Positions 54,614 to 63,681 of a DNA stretch of 64,000 nt are shown in pieces. The translations under genes and the position numbers were made by a program. Within the stretch, counting starts at the first letter, position 1. Every line of letters begins with the position of its first letter. The DNA lies in NCBI GenBank assembly GCA_018001695.1, contig JAGNHN010000007.1, forward strand, positions 1-64,000, given 5' to 3'. The DNA comes from Lentimicrobiaceae bacterium (GTDB lineage Bacteria > Bacteroidota > Bacteroidia > Bacteroidales > JAGNHN01). The notes beneath the pieces were generated by a model. That model ran no database searches and was not told the origin of the DNA. It was given only the letters and a program-made list of their open reading frames with translations.

Positions 54614-55504
54614 TTATGGGTTGGTTTTTCGCCGGTAGTCTTCATAAAGCATGAGAACAAGGCCATCAGCCAGACCGACTTTTGGTGCGACGACTTCATC
54701 TACGCCGGCCCATTTCATGATCTTCCTAAAGATGCGTGCCGCAGGGAGAATGACATCGGCGCGGTCAGGGCGGAGGCCCATCTGGATGATGCGCTCATCA
54801 ATGCTGAGATGAGCCAGCTTCTTTTCAGCTTCGGCGAGCTGAACCAGGCCCAGCGAATTGTGCTCATATGAGCCAAATATCTTTGTGAGTTTGTTGATAT
54901 TGCCACCGGAACCGATGCAACGCAAATTTCCAAGGTTGCGGGTATGTTTCCGCAACCAATTTTTCATGCGATCCCACTCGGCCTCTTCAACCCGTACCTG
55001 CAGCAGCCGGATCGTTCCTATCCGGAAGGACTCAGAGGCCACGAAGCGTTCACCGGCCATCAGGGAAATCTCGGTCGATCCACCCCCCACATCCACATAC
55101 ATGGTATTGAAGCCATCCCCAATCCCGGCCATGCGGTTAAAGGATGAAATAATACCAGCTTCTTCCATTCCATCTATAACTTTGATTTCCAACCCAGTGG
55201 CATCTTGTATCTGTTGAATAATCTCATCATGATTGCTGGCTTCACGCATGGCCGAAGTGGCACAGGCAACATAATCAATGGGTCCGTAGACTTCGATGAG
55301 CAACTTGAAGGCTTTCATGGTATCCACGAGCCTGGTAACCCTGGATTCACTGACCCGTCCGGATTCGAACACATCCAGTCCGAGGCGTATCGGGATACGT
55401 ATCAAAGTGGCTTTGTCGGTGCGAATACGTCCCTGGCCTTCAAAGACATTGGCAAACAACAACCTGACCGCATTCGATCCGATATCTATCGATGCAAATA
55501 ACAT
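54614..55504 (-). CDS. ppx: Exopolyphosphatase / pppGpp phosphatase (Ppx/GppA)
   Basis: This is a 296-residue member of the ASKHA-fold Ppx/GppA family. It has FASIDIGSNAVRLLFA at the N-terminus, DYVACATSAMREASN, and the phosphate-binding loop MYVDVGGGSTEISLM, followed by CIGSGGNINKL. The length corresponds to the catalytic core only, without the C-terminal HD-like domain of E. coli Ppx. It is 18 bp downstream of ppk, so synthesis and breakdown of polyphosphate are encoded together. Confidence 0.94.
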   Translation of the reverse strand: MLFASIDIGSNAVRLLFANVFEGQGRIRTDKATLIRIPIRLGLDVFESGRVSESRVTRLVDTMKAFKLLIEVYGPIDYVACATSAMREASNHDEIIQQIQDATGLEIKVIDGMEEAGIISSFNRMAGIGDGFNTMYVDVGGGSTEISLMAGERFVASESFRIGTIRLLQVRVEEAEWDRMKNWLRKHTRNLGNLRCIGSGGNINKLTKIFGSYEHNSLGLVQLAEAEKKLAHLSIDERIIQMGLRPDRADVILPAARIFRKIMKWAGVDEVVAPKVGLADGLVLMLYEDYRRKTNP

Positions 55505-55522
55505 ACATTAATACTTTTAAAC

Positions 55523-57583
55523 TTATTGTTCAAGAAGGTTTCTGAACATGGCATAGGTTTCGAGCTGTGACCGCACATCCGGAGGCGGCCCCAGGCGGTA
55601 TGTGTTCATGGGGTTGACAGTCAGCAGCCTGGCCTTGGTATTGTCCTTCCATTGGATTTCAAGCATCTGCCGGATCTCATTGCGAAGTTCAGGGTCCAGT
55701 ATAGGGCAGGCCACCTCAATCCGGTGGTCAAAGTTACGCAACATCCAGTCTGCTGAAGAAATGTACATTTCTTCCTTGCCCTTATTACAGAAGACGAACA
55801 CCCTGGAATGCTCCAGGAATTTGTCGACTATGCTGATGGCCTCTATGTTGTCACTGACGCCCGGGATGCCAGGAATCAGTTTGCACACGCCCCTGACGAT
55901 CAGGCGAATTCTTACACCGGCCTTGCTCGCCTTGTACAATTCATCAATAATAATATTGTCAACCAGATTGTTAAGTTTGATAATAGCCCAGGCTTCCAAT
56001 CCCTTCCGTGCATTGCGTGCTTCAGCCCTGATCAGTTTAACAAAATGGTCACGCATATCGAAAGGCGCTACGATCAGCCTGCTGAAATCTGGCCGGTTGA
56101 ACTTCTCCTCCAGAAGATGAAATACCTTATTCACATCGGAGGTGATCAAAGGGTCAGCCGTCATCAGGCTGTCGTCGGCGTATACCCTGGCTGTGCCCTC
56201 ATGAAAATTTCCGGTTGAGATATTGGCATAATAAACGTTCTTGTTGCTTTCCTTCCTGCGGATGAGGAGGAGCTTGGCATGCACCTTATAGCCCGGAATG
56301 GTCTGTATGATCTTCACCCCTTCTTCCTGCATCTTTCCGGCCCAGAAAATATTAGCTTCCTCATCGAAGCGTGCCTGCAGTTCAAGGAAGACGATCACTT
56401 CCTTGCCGTTCCGGGCCGCATTGATCAGGGCCTTGATAATATTGGAATCCTTCGCAACTCTGTAGAGGGTCATTTTGATGGCCCTTACCTTCGGGTCAAT
56501 AGAAGCTTCCCGTAATAATTCGATCACATAATGAAAACTCTGGTAAGGGTAATGCAGCATCACATCCCGCTCCCGGATAATATTGAGAATGCTCTGGTGT
56601 GGCGGCAGCAAGGGATGAGGCAATGGAGGTGTGGGCTCATATTCCAGTTCTTTGGATCCCACATTCGGAAAGGACATGAAGTCTTTAAAGTTGTGGTACC
56701 GGCCTCTGCGGGCTATGGTGTCCTCTCCACTGATCTGGAATTTTTTTGCTATAACCTTGAAGAAATCCTCTGGCATGTCCCTGTCGATGATAAAGCGCAC
56801 CGGTTGTCCCTTCTTCCTTTGCTTTAGACTCAGGCTGATTGATTCCAGAAAGCTTCGTGAAACATCATTGTCGATATCCAGCTCAGCATCCCGCGTAAAC
56901 TTGATGGTATAGGCATCATAGGTATCATAACCATAAATGGAGAAGATGTCATCCAGGCAAAACCGGATCACATCATCCAGCATAATGATATACTTCTTAT
57001 CTCCAATTGGCGGGAGAATCAGAAACCGGCTGAGGGCGTCAGTCGGAACCTGGATCAGGGCATATTGTTGTTTATTCCTGAGGGCACGGCTTCGGATATC
57101 GACCGCGAGATAAACGCTTTTGTCCTTGAGGTTGGCAGTGGTTTTGAAATTGGTGAGCATGATGGGGAAGAGATGTGGCCTGACATGCTTTTCGAAATAG
57201 GCTTTGACAAAAGAGGCATGCTGCTCATCCATATGCTGCTCATCGACCATATATATCTGATGCTGCTGCAATTCCTGCTTCAACTGCTGGTAAATCTCAA
57301 CAAATCTTGCCTGCAGAACAGTGTCGAGCCTGGCAATTTCCTTCAATACTGCCTTGGGGTCAAAGAATAGGTCACGTCTACTTCTTTTGGGAACATTGGA
57401 CATCCGCTTCAGGGTTGCCACACGGACACGGTAAAACTCATCCAGGTTGTTGGAATAAATCCCGAGAAACCGGATCCGTTCGATGATGGGCACCTGTGGA
57501 TCCATGGCTTCCTGCAGCACCCGCTCGTTGAAATAAAGCCAGCTAACTTCACGGCTTATCAGGTTTTTACTCTCATTGATCAT
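55523..57583 (-). CDS. ppk1: Polyphosphate kinase 1
   Basis: This enzyme makes polyphosphate from ATP. The 686 residues comprise an N domain (LISREVSWLYFNERVLQEA), a head domain and two PLD-like C domains. The autophosphorylated histidine sits in GYKVHAKLLLIRRKE and the second His site near FLEHSRVFVFCNKG, with YISSADWMLRNFDHRIEV afterwards. The start is the ATG at 57583 (MINESKNLIS), not the one at 57691, which would overlap sixA by 67 nt. The gene is 41 bp downstream of sixA and 18 bp upstream of ppx. Confidence 0.96.
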   Translation of the reverse strand: MINESKNLISREVSWLYFNERVLQEAMDPQVPIIERIRFLGIYSNNLDEFYRVRVATLKRMSNVPKRSRRDLFFDPKAVLKEIARLDTVLQARFVEIYQQLKQELQQHQIYMVDEQHMDEQHASFVKAYFEKHVRPHLFPIMLTNFKTTANLKDKSVYLAVDIRSRALRNKQQYALIQVPTDALSRFLILPPIGDKKYIIMLDDVIRFCLDDIFSIYGYDTYDAYTIKFTRDAELDIDNDVSRSFLESISLSLKQRKKGQPVRFIIDRDMPEDFFKVIAKKFQISGEDTIARRGRYHNFKDFMSFPNVGSKELEYEPTPPLPHPLLPPHQSILNIIRERDVMLHYPYQSFHYVIELLREASIDPKVRAIKMTLYRVAKDSNIIKALINAARNGKEVIVFLELQARFDEEANIFWAGKMQEEGVKIIQTIPGYKVHAKLLLIRRKESNKNVYYANISTGNFHEGTARVYADDSLMTADPLITSDVNKVFHLLEEKFNRPDFSRLIVAPFDMRDHFVKLIRAEARNARKGLEAWAIIKLNNLVDNIIIDELYKASKAGVRIRLIVRGVCKLIPGIPGVSDNIEAISIVDKFLEHSRVFVFCNKGKEEMYISSADWMLRNFDHRIEVACPILDPELRNEIRQMLEIQWKDNTKARLLTVNPMNTYRLGPPPDVRSQLETYAMFRNLLEQ

Positions 57584-57624
57584 GGTGCGCACAGGATTAA
57601 CATGATGAAGCCGGCTAAAGAATA

Positions 57625-58119
57625 CTACAATATTTGTTTGGGGAAGATGCCATGCTCCAGCCGGCATGGTGCGACAGGCACTTCTTCCCATTTTTCCGTT
57701 TCCAATGAAAATATGAATAAACCTGAGGTGGGGAGTAAGGCTATCTTCTCATTCAGGAAATAGTTGACCATATGTGTTAAGGTTGGGTTGTGGCCCACCA
57801 GCAAGGCGGAACCAATATGGTCCGGTATCCCAAAAATAACCTCCCATACCTGCTCTTCGGAACCGAAATAGATCTGAGATTCAATTTGTATTTCTGTTAA
57901 GGGATAACCCATACCCCGGGCCAGCAGGCGGGCTGTTTCCAGGGCCCTGACAGCCGGGCTGGAGATGATCCGCTCAGGCTTTTCACCCCTTTCGTTCAGG
58001 TAGGTGACAACCTTTGCGCTGCGTTCCATTCCTTTTTCCAGCAGGGGACGCTGCATATCGTGACAGTTGGGGTCATCCCATGAACTTTTGGCATGACGGG
58101 CAAACCATAATTTCTTCAA
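57625..58119 (-). CDS. sixA: SixA-like histidine phosphatase
   Basis: This 164-residue histidine-phosphatase superfamily protein has the N-terminal LWFARHAKSSWDD motif and the second histidine in LLVGHNPTLTHMVNYFL. The family dephosphorylates phosphohistidine, for example in ArcB and PtsN. It is the first of the three minus-strand genes sixA-ppk1-ppx. Action on the phosphohistidine intermediate of Ppk1 is a possibility raised only by the adjacency. Confidence 0.9.
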   Translation of the reverse strand: MKKLWFARHAKSSWDDPNCHDMQRPLLEKGMERSAKVVTYLNERGEKPERIISSPAVRALETARLLARGMGYPLTEIQIESQIYFGSEEQVWEVIFGIPDHIGSALLVGHNPTLTHMVNYFLNEKIALLPTSGLFIFSLETEKWEEVPVAPCRLEHGIFPKQIL

Positions 58120-58173
58120 AGCCGGTTGTTTTGATTCCTTCAGGCTAAGATAGCAATATTCAACGACGCTGTC

Positions 58174-59796
58174 TCATTGTTTCACAGCTGTAGCAGAAAC
58201 ATAATATTGGCCATCGATGATAAATGTAAACTGCAGAACCTGAGGGGATATTGATCCATTCAGTTGGATTGAAAAGCTTCGCTCACCACCTTCTATCTTC
58301 TCAACCCTCCCTTGTTGCAGGATTTGTCCGGTGACTGAACTGATAATATAATCGGCCTCTTTCCAGCTATCCATGTTGAGGCTGACAGCTACTTCTTTCT
58401 GCACCGGATTCGGGAAAAGCATGACCTCCCATGGATTACGGCCGTCGTATTCCAGGAGGGATGCTGATGATTGACGTATAAGGCGGACAGCAAATACGGT
58501 GGAGTCTGCCCGTGTTGTATTTGTTTGATTCTGACTAAAGGGATTCAGGCTATAACTCAAAATACCACCAAAAATATGTCCCAATAGGATGGTATCCGCA
58601 GAGATTTGTGATAGATGAACTACCTCATCGTGCAGGAGAGGATTTTCTTTGTTCAGGATAAACTCAGAAGCAGAGCCCTGATATCCAGGCATTTCAACGG
58701 GTAAGGCATACTCATGCAGACTGCCATTGGCCTGACGTGTTAACAAACTGACCGTCCTAACAAAAGGTACCTGAATGTCCTCCAGGAGGTTGTCATTCAT
58801 ATAGTAATACTGGCTCATCCCTCCAAAAAACAGGGAATGCATGGCATGTTGAGCGCTATCAAACAGCCCAATGGTCGCGCAATGATAATGATGCAGATAC
58901 TGATTAAACGAGGTCATGGGGATATGGGCTGTGGGGGTAATGTCCACCGGATACAAGAAGGGAAGATCGGCTGTAAGTTGAAACACTCCTGAAGAGATCG
59001 TATAACCAAAGCTGGCGTTCGGGAAGATCTGGGGGAGAAGGTTGTAATCACGTCTACGAAGATGAATAGGATCAACGACTTCCGAGAAATCTGTCATTAC
59101 AGGTAAGGCACCGCTGTTGCTGATGCTGAATTTCCGGATTGCATTGGTATAGGCTTGCACATAGGTCGCGTGTCCCATGGGGTTGTATCTCCCGTCGAAG
59201 CGGTGCCCGCCTACCAGATAATAGGTGTCATCTATCTTTCCCAGACGACCTCCGGTAACAGCGAAAGCCGGATCAGAAATCTGCTTGAACCAGGGAAGAA
59301 TGGATTGACCCGTCTTTATGGCCTGTATGAGCTGTGAGACCATAATGGTGGTAAGGTTGGGAAAGGTAATATGATCGTTGGCAGTGGGAGAGTAGGCATA
59401 TCCCCCGATTATGACCAGGGTATCCCCATCCTGATGAAAGTTCATGTTGGTGGATTGCATTTGCTCCCTTATCCCGCTGGGCAGAACATTCACTGAGGCA
59501 CTCCACACCTGGGGTATTCCCGGGTCCACAACGTAAATCATGGTATTATTCTGTGCGGAAGGGAAGGAGCTGTTGGGCTGCCGGGCATGCAGACCGTCTT
59601 TACGCCCACCCACGATGAGCCATTGCCCCTGATGCTGTGCAAATGCATAGGAGTGCAATCCAGGCAACCCGTTGATATGGAAAGGTTCAAGAACGACCTG
59701 GTAATCAAAAACACCTTGTGCCGGAGCCAGGGTTGACAAGCTCAGCAGTAGCGTAAGTAAGAATGACGGGAGGCTGCGGGTTGCGAATGCTTTCAT
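58174..59796 (-). CDS. T9SS-exported propeller-like (Kelch-type) protein
   Basis: This 540-residue secreted protein has a signal peptide (MKAFATRSLPSFLL, cleaved near APAQG). The body shows Kelch-like blade motifs: GQWLIVGGRKDG, DTLVIIGGYAYSP, DTYYLVGGHRFDGRYN and HSLFFGGMSQYYY, each with a Gly-Gly turn as in galactose-oxidase-type propellers. The C-terminal ~90 residues are a T9SS type A sorting domain (VMLFPNPVQKEVAVSL). No catalytic residues are apparent, and the function is unknown. It has a 345-bp gene-free stretch upstream. Confidence 0.75.
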   Translation of the reverse strand: MKAFATRSLPSFLLTLLLSLSTLAPAQGVFDYQVVLEPFHINGLPGLHSYAFAQHQGQWLIVGGRKDGLHARQPNSSFPSAQNNTMIYVVDPGIPQVWSASVNVLPSGIREQMQSTNMNFHQDGDTLVIIGGYAYSPTANDHITFPNLTTIMVSQLIQAIKTGQSILPWFKQISDPAFAVTGGRLGKIDDTYYLVGGHRFDGRYNPMGHATYVQAYTNAIRKFSISNSGALPVMTDFSEVVDPIHLRRRDYNLLPQIFPNASFGYTISSGVFQLTADLPFLYPVDITPTAHIPMTSFNQYLHHYHCATIGLFDSAQHAMHSLFFGGMSQYYYMNDNLLEDIQVPFVRTVSLLTRQANGSLHEYALPVEMPGYQGSASEFILNKENPLLHDEVVHLSQISADTILLGHIFGGILSYSLNPFSQNQTNTTRADSTVFAVRLIRQSSASLLEYDGRNPWEVMLFPNPVQKEVAVSLNMDSWKEADYIISSVTGQILQQGRVEKIEGGERSFSIQLNGSISPQVLQFTFIIDGQYYVSATAVKQ

Positions 59797-60141
59797 GTGG
59801 ATGCGTTGTTTATAATCATCTGTGAGTATTCAATATTAATCATTCATTCAGGAAACAGTTTCAATAAATTAAATATAAAGATTTTTGTTCAGGCGGACCC
59901 GTTATTTATTGAATTACTATCTGTGTTAAGGCGAATTTCCAGAACAAAGTGTCATTGCACTTGTTGTGTGCGGTGGCAAAGGGAAAGTGTAAAGAGGCTC
60001 CTACAAAAAATTCCTGTTCACAATGGCGCCATCATTCCCTCTGACCTATGGAAGAAGAATGTCTCCGGACCTGGTCAGCGTTAAGGGCAATTATCTCCCT
60101 TCCAGCCTAAGAAATGATAATTTATTAAAAAAAGACTAGAA
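59797..60141. other. 345-bp gene-free divergent intergenic region
   Basis: This AT-rich spacer separates the Kelch-like gene (minus) from the aldehyde dehydrogenase gene (plus). I see a small imperfect hairpin (acaaagtg/cacttgt, about 59944-59965) and a short palindrome atggcgccat (60022-60031), but no TAnnTTTG box in either direction. Short open frames here have no protein-like features and are not called. Confidence 0.5.
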
Positions 60142-61692
60142 ATGAATAACGTGGATCATCAGATTACCCTTAGCAAACTCGGGATAACCACCTATAATAA
60201 AGGCGCTTGTACCGGTACGAAATGGATTGATACAAACGGAGACAGAACATCCTCATATTCTCCGATAGACGGAAAGGAAATCGCCGGTGTTATCAATGCC
60301 TCCATTGAAGATTACGAACATATGGTTCGGAAAGCGCAGGTTGCCTTCCTGGAATGGCGGACCTGGCCCGCTCCTAAGAGAGGGGAAGTAGTGCGGCAAA
60401 TCGGGGAAGCACTGCGCGAAAAGAAGGAAGAGCTTGCCTACCTGGTCACACTTGAAATGGGGAAGATTTACCAGGAGGGGCTGGGGGAAGTCCAGGAAAT
60501 GATAGATATCTGCGATTTTGCCGTTGGCCAGTCCAGGCTGCTGAATGGCTTTACGATGCATTCTGAGCGTAAGGAGCACAGAATGTATGACCAATATCAC
60601 CCTCTGGGAATTGTCGGACTGATCACCTCCTTCAATTTTCCGGTAGCTGTCTGGGCATGGAACAGCATGATCGCCGCGATAGCCGGAGATGTAGTCATCT
60701 GGAAACCAAGCTCTAAGACGCCGCTCACGGCCATCGCCGTGCAAAACATCATCGCAGAAACCCTGGAAAAGAACCAGGTGCCCGAAGGTGTTTTCAATAT
60801 GATCATTGCCAAATCTTCCGTTCTTGGCGACAACTTTGCAGCCGACAGGCGGATTCCCTTATTCTCAGTGACTGGCTCCACTGCGGTTGGACAACGGGTC
60901 AACAGCATCGTTGGGAAAAGGCTGGGTAAGACCATCATGGAACTTGGGGGCAACAATGCCGTGATCATCTCAGAACATGCCAACCTCGAGATGGCAATCA
61001 AGTCGGTGGTGTTCGGGGCTGTTGGTACCGCCGGCCAAAGATGCACAACCACCCGGAGGCTGATCGTTCAGGAGTCCATCTATGACCAGGTAAAGGACAA
61101 ACTTCTTGGGGCCTATCAAAGTGTGGCAGAGAAGATTGGAAATCCTTTTGATGAGAATGTGCTCATTGGTCCCATGATTGACAAAGTGGCTGTTACTGCC
61201 TTTCAGGATGCCCTGCAAAAAGCAGCGCAGAAAGGCGGGAATGTCATTTTTGGGGGCGAGGTATTACAGGGCAAAACCTATGGCAGTGGTAACTATGTCG
61301 TACCAGCCCTGGTAGAAGCTGAAAACCACTACCATATTGTTCAGGAAGAAACATTTGCACCCATATTGTACCTCATTCGATATAAGACCATTGATGAGGC
61401 CATTCATCTGAACAACGATGTTCCCCAGGGCTTGTCATCGGCCATTTTCACCCAGAACCTCATTGAAGCAGAGAAATTCCTTTCCGAGACCGGCTCCGAT
61501 TGTGGCATTGCCAATGTCAATATTGGTACATCGGGCGCGGAGATTGGTGGTGCTTTCGGGGGTGAGAAAGATACCGGCGGTGGGCGCGAATCAGGATCGG
61601 ATTCCTGGAAAAGCTATATGCGGCGGCAGACCAATACCATTAATTACAGCAGTGACCTGCCCCTGGCCCAGGGCATCAGATTCGGATTCTGA
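60142..61692 (+). CDS. Aldehyde dehydrogenase, ALDH7-like
   Basis: This 516-residue NAD(P)-dependent aldehyde dehydrogenase has the catalytic Cys in GTAGQRCTTTRRLIVQ, the general base Glu in IMELGGNNAVI, the cofactor loop SVTGSTAVGQRV and a C-terminal GAEIGGAFGGEKDTGGGRES. The closest match in memory is the ALDH7/AmaB group, which oxidises 2-aminoadipate semialdehyde (piperideine-6-carboxylate) in lysine degradation. The assignment to that substrate is probable but not proven. Convergent with glyA, 10 bp apart. Confidence 0.9.
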   Translation: MNNVDHQITLSKLGITTYNKGACTGTKWIDTNGDRTSSYSPIDGKEIAGVINASIEDYEHMVRKAQVAFLEWRTWPAPKRGEVVRQIGEALREKKEELAYLVTLEMGKIYQEGLGEVQEMIDICDFAVGQSRLLNGFTMHSERKEHRMYDQYHPLGIVGLITSFNFPVAVWAWNSMIAAIAGDVVIWKPSSKTPLTAIAVQNIIAETLEKNQVPEGVFNMIIAKSSVLGDNFAADRRIPLFSVTGSTAVGQRVNSIVGKRLGKTIMELGGNNAVIISEHANLEMAIKSVVFGAVGTAGQRCTTTRRLIVQESIYDQVKDKLLGAYQSVAEKIGNPFDENVLIGPMIDKVAVTAFQDALQKAAQKGGNVIFGGEVLQGKTYGSGNYVVPALVEAENHYHIVQEETFAPILYLIRYKTIDEAIHLNNDVPQGLSSAIFTQNLIEAEKFLSETGSDCGIANVNIGTSGAEIGGAFGGEKDTGGGRESGSDSWKSYMRRQTNTINYSSDLPLAQGIRFGF

Positions 61693-61702
61693 GGCAGGGG
61701 TA

Positions 61703-62980
61703 TCAGGCGAACAAAGGGAATTGTTCCATCATCTCATTCACTTCCTTTCTGACCTTGATCAGCAGGCTTTCATTTTCAATGTCGCTGATAACTCTGTCGA
61801 TCAGATCAACGATCACTGGCATATGCGCTTCTTTGAGTCCGCGTGTTGTGACGGCCGGGGTACCCACGCGCAGTCCCGATGTGGTAAAGGGTGTGCGACT
61901 GTCGAAGGGGACCATGTTCTTATTGACCGTGATATCGGCCCTGACCAGGGTGTTTTCAACCTGCTTTCCGGAGATATCGGGGAATTTGGATCTCAGGTCG
62001 ATGAGCATCAGATGGTTATCTGTTCCACCTGAAATGACATGATAACCTTTGTCGACAAAAGCCTGCGCCATGACCTGTGCATTCTTTTTGACCTGCTGCA
62101 TATAAGCCTTAAACTCCGGGCTCAGAGCTTCGCCAAAGGCCACTGCTTTGGAAGCGATCACATGTTCGAGCGGACCACCCTGGATGCCTGGGAATACGGC
62201 TGAATTCAGGATGGTGCTCATCATTTTCACCTGACCTTTCGGGGTTTTCTCTCCCCATGGATTTTCGAAATCCTTGCCCATCATGATGATACCGCCCCTG
62301 GGGCCACGCAGGGTCTTATGGGTTGTACTCGTGACAATGTGGCAATGTGGCAGGGGATTATTCAGTAATCCTTTGGCAATAAGGCCGGCGGGATGAGCAA
62401 TATCCGCCATCAGGATAGCGCCGACTTTATCAGCAATCTGACGCATGCGGGCATAATCCCAGTCGCGTGAATAGGCTGAAGCACCGGCAATGATGAGTTT
62501 GGGTTGTTCCCTGATCGCCGTTTCTTCCATGGTGTCATAGTTCAACGTGCCCGTAGCTTCATCTACCTGATAAGCCACCGGCCGGTACAGGATCCCTGAA
62601 GAGTTTACGGCCGAACCATGGGAAAGGTGCCCGCCGTGAGAGAGGTCCAGGCCCATGAAGGTGTCTCCTGGTTTAAGAACCGACAGCAAGACGGCCATAT
62701 TGGCCTGTGCGCCTGAGTGGGGCTGCACATTGGCATATTCGGCGCCAAACAACTCCTGCAGGCGATCGATGGCCAACTGCTCCGTCTGGTCCACAATCTC
62801 GCAACCTCCATAATAACGTTTGCCAGGGTAACCCTCGGCATACTTGTTGGTCATCACAGAACCCATGGCTTCCAGTACCTGGGGACTGACAAAATTCTCC
62901 GAGGCGATCAGCTCGATGCCATGGGTTTGGCGCTGACGTTCCTGCTCAATCAAATCAAACACTACCTGGTCCCTTTTCAT
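61703..62980 (-). CDS. glyA: Serine hydroxymethyltransferase
   Basis: This PLP enzyme interconverts serine and glycine while charging tetrahydrofolate with a one-carbon unit. The 425 residues include [60 protein letters not shown] and the PLP-binding lysine in [14 protein letters not shown]. Full length. A TACTTTTG promoter box lies 42 bp upstream. Confidence 0.97.
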   Translation of the reverse strand: MKRDQVVFDLIEQERQRQTHGIELIASENFVSPQVLEAMGSVMTNKYAEGYPGKRYYGGCEIVDQTEQLAIDRLQELFGAEYANVQPHSGAQANMAVLLSVLKPGDTFMGLDLSHGGHLSHGSAVNSSGILYRPVAYQVDEATGTLNYDTMEETAIREQPKLIIAGASAYSRDWDYARMRQIADKVGAILMADIAHPAGLIAKGLLNNPLPHCHIVTSTTHKTLRGPRGGIIMMGKDFENPWGEKTPKGQVKMMSTILNSAVFPGIQGGPLEHVIASKAVAFGEALSPEFKAYMQQVKKNAQVMAQAFVDKGYHVISGGTDNHLMLIDLRSKFPDISGKQVENTLVRADITVNKNMVPFDSRTPFTTSGLRVGTPAVTTRGLKEAHMPVIVDLIDRVISDIENESLLIKVRKEVNEMMEQFPLFA

Positions 62981-63022
62981 AACAACTTTTTATTTAAGGT
63001 TTTAACTTCCTGTTCAGGCATG

Positions 63023-63030
63023 CAAAAGTA
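63023..63030 (-). promoter_or_regulatory. Candidate -7 box (TACTTTTG) for glyA
   Basis: Minus-strand TACTTTTG matches TAnnTTTG; a CTTG lies 22 bp upstream of it on the same strand as a plausible -33 element. The glyA ATG is 42 bp downstream. Confidence 0.5.
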
Positions 63031-63120
63031 GACAATATTTCCGGATGCCAGGCAAGTAAGAGTCAGTGCAAACGTCAGGCCTGTTGGCGTAGTTGACATT
63101 AAGTCAATAGCAATCAGTTT

Positions 63121-63555
63121 TTAAAGAAAACGATGCCTGATTGCCGGATCCGGGAGGGGGCAGGCAGTGGGTTGCTTTTGCAAACGGTAACGGTTCCGGG
63201 CCACACAGTTGTAAAGACCATTCATCCAGGATATTGGAAAAATCGTGAAGAAAAGGCCTGCTTTGTAACCGCCTCCCAGCAAGCGAAGTACCTGAAAGAT
63301 GGCCGCTGCACGTGTCCAGGCTTGCTTACCATCTGCCAGAATGAGGGTGTCTTCCTCCAGCAGTTGATGTTGCCAGGGAAGGGCATGGATACTGCCAAGA
63401 GCTGCAAAATAGATCTGCGCTTTTTTGTCCACCCTGAGCAACCACCTTACCAGGAAGTTGCAGAGTGCACATGAACCATCGTAGAACAGGGTCCACATAG
63501 GCTGAGCCGCACCATTTCCGGCCTTGTCAGCTCCATCATGCGGTATTTTGCCCAT
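63121..63555 (-). CDS. DCC-family thiol-disulfide oxidoreductase-like protein (DUF393)
   Basis: This protein of about 144 residues has the namesake motif LFYDGSCALCNFLVRWLL with its CxxC pair near the N-terminus, followed by IYFAALGS, then GKQAWTRAAAIFQVLRLLGG and RNRYRLQK typical of DCC proteins. The reaction is unknown, though a thioredoxin-like role is presumed. The start is uncertain. I prefer MGKIPHD at 63555 since a promoter-like TATGTTTA (63574-63581) precedes it; starts at 63591 and 63639 exist. It is divergent from icd. Confidence 0.85.
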   Translation of the reverse strand: MGKIPHDGADKAGNGAAQPMWTLFYDGSCALCNFLVRWLLRVDKKAQIYFAALGSIHALPWQHQLLEEDTLILADGKQAWTRAAAIFQVLRLLGGGYKAGLFFTIFPISWMNGLYNCVARNRYRLQKQPTACPLPDPAIRHRFL

Positions 63556-63573
63556 CGAAAGCATCATATCATC

Positions 63574-63581
63574 TAAACATA
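63574..63581 (-). promoter_or_regulatory. Candidate -7 box (TATGTTTA) for the DCC gene
   Basis: Minus-strand TATGTTTA differs from TAnnTTTG only at the last base and lies 18 bp before the ATG chosen at 63555. Confidence 0.3.
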
Positions 63582-63627
63582 ATACTGACATAATTTGTTT
63601 TTTTACTATAATTGCCTGGATAATATT

Positions 63628-63635
63628 TACATTTG
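63628..63635 (+). promoter_or_regulatory. Candidate -7 box (TACATTTG) for icd
   Basis: TACATTTG matches TAnnTTTG and lies 46 bp upstream of the icd ATG, in the divergent spacer shared with the DCC gene. A -33 element at normal spacing is not evident. Confidence 0.45.
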
Positions 63636-63681
63636 TCAATATATTTATTGAGTTGAACTATTGACCCACAAACGACTGACA

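Noticed and set aside
59797-60084. 95-codon open frame between the Kelch-like gene and the aldehyde dehydrogenase
   Set aside because: Composition is unlike a protein of this genome (many Cys, Arg, no conserved pattern) and no promoter precedes it.
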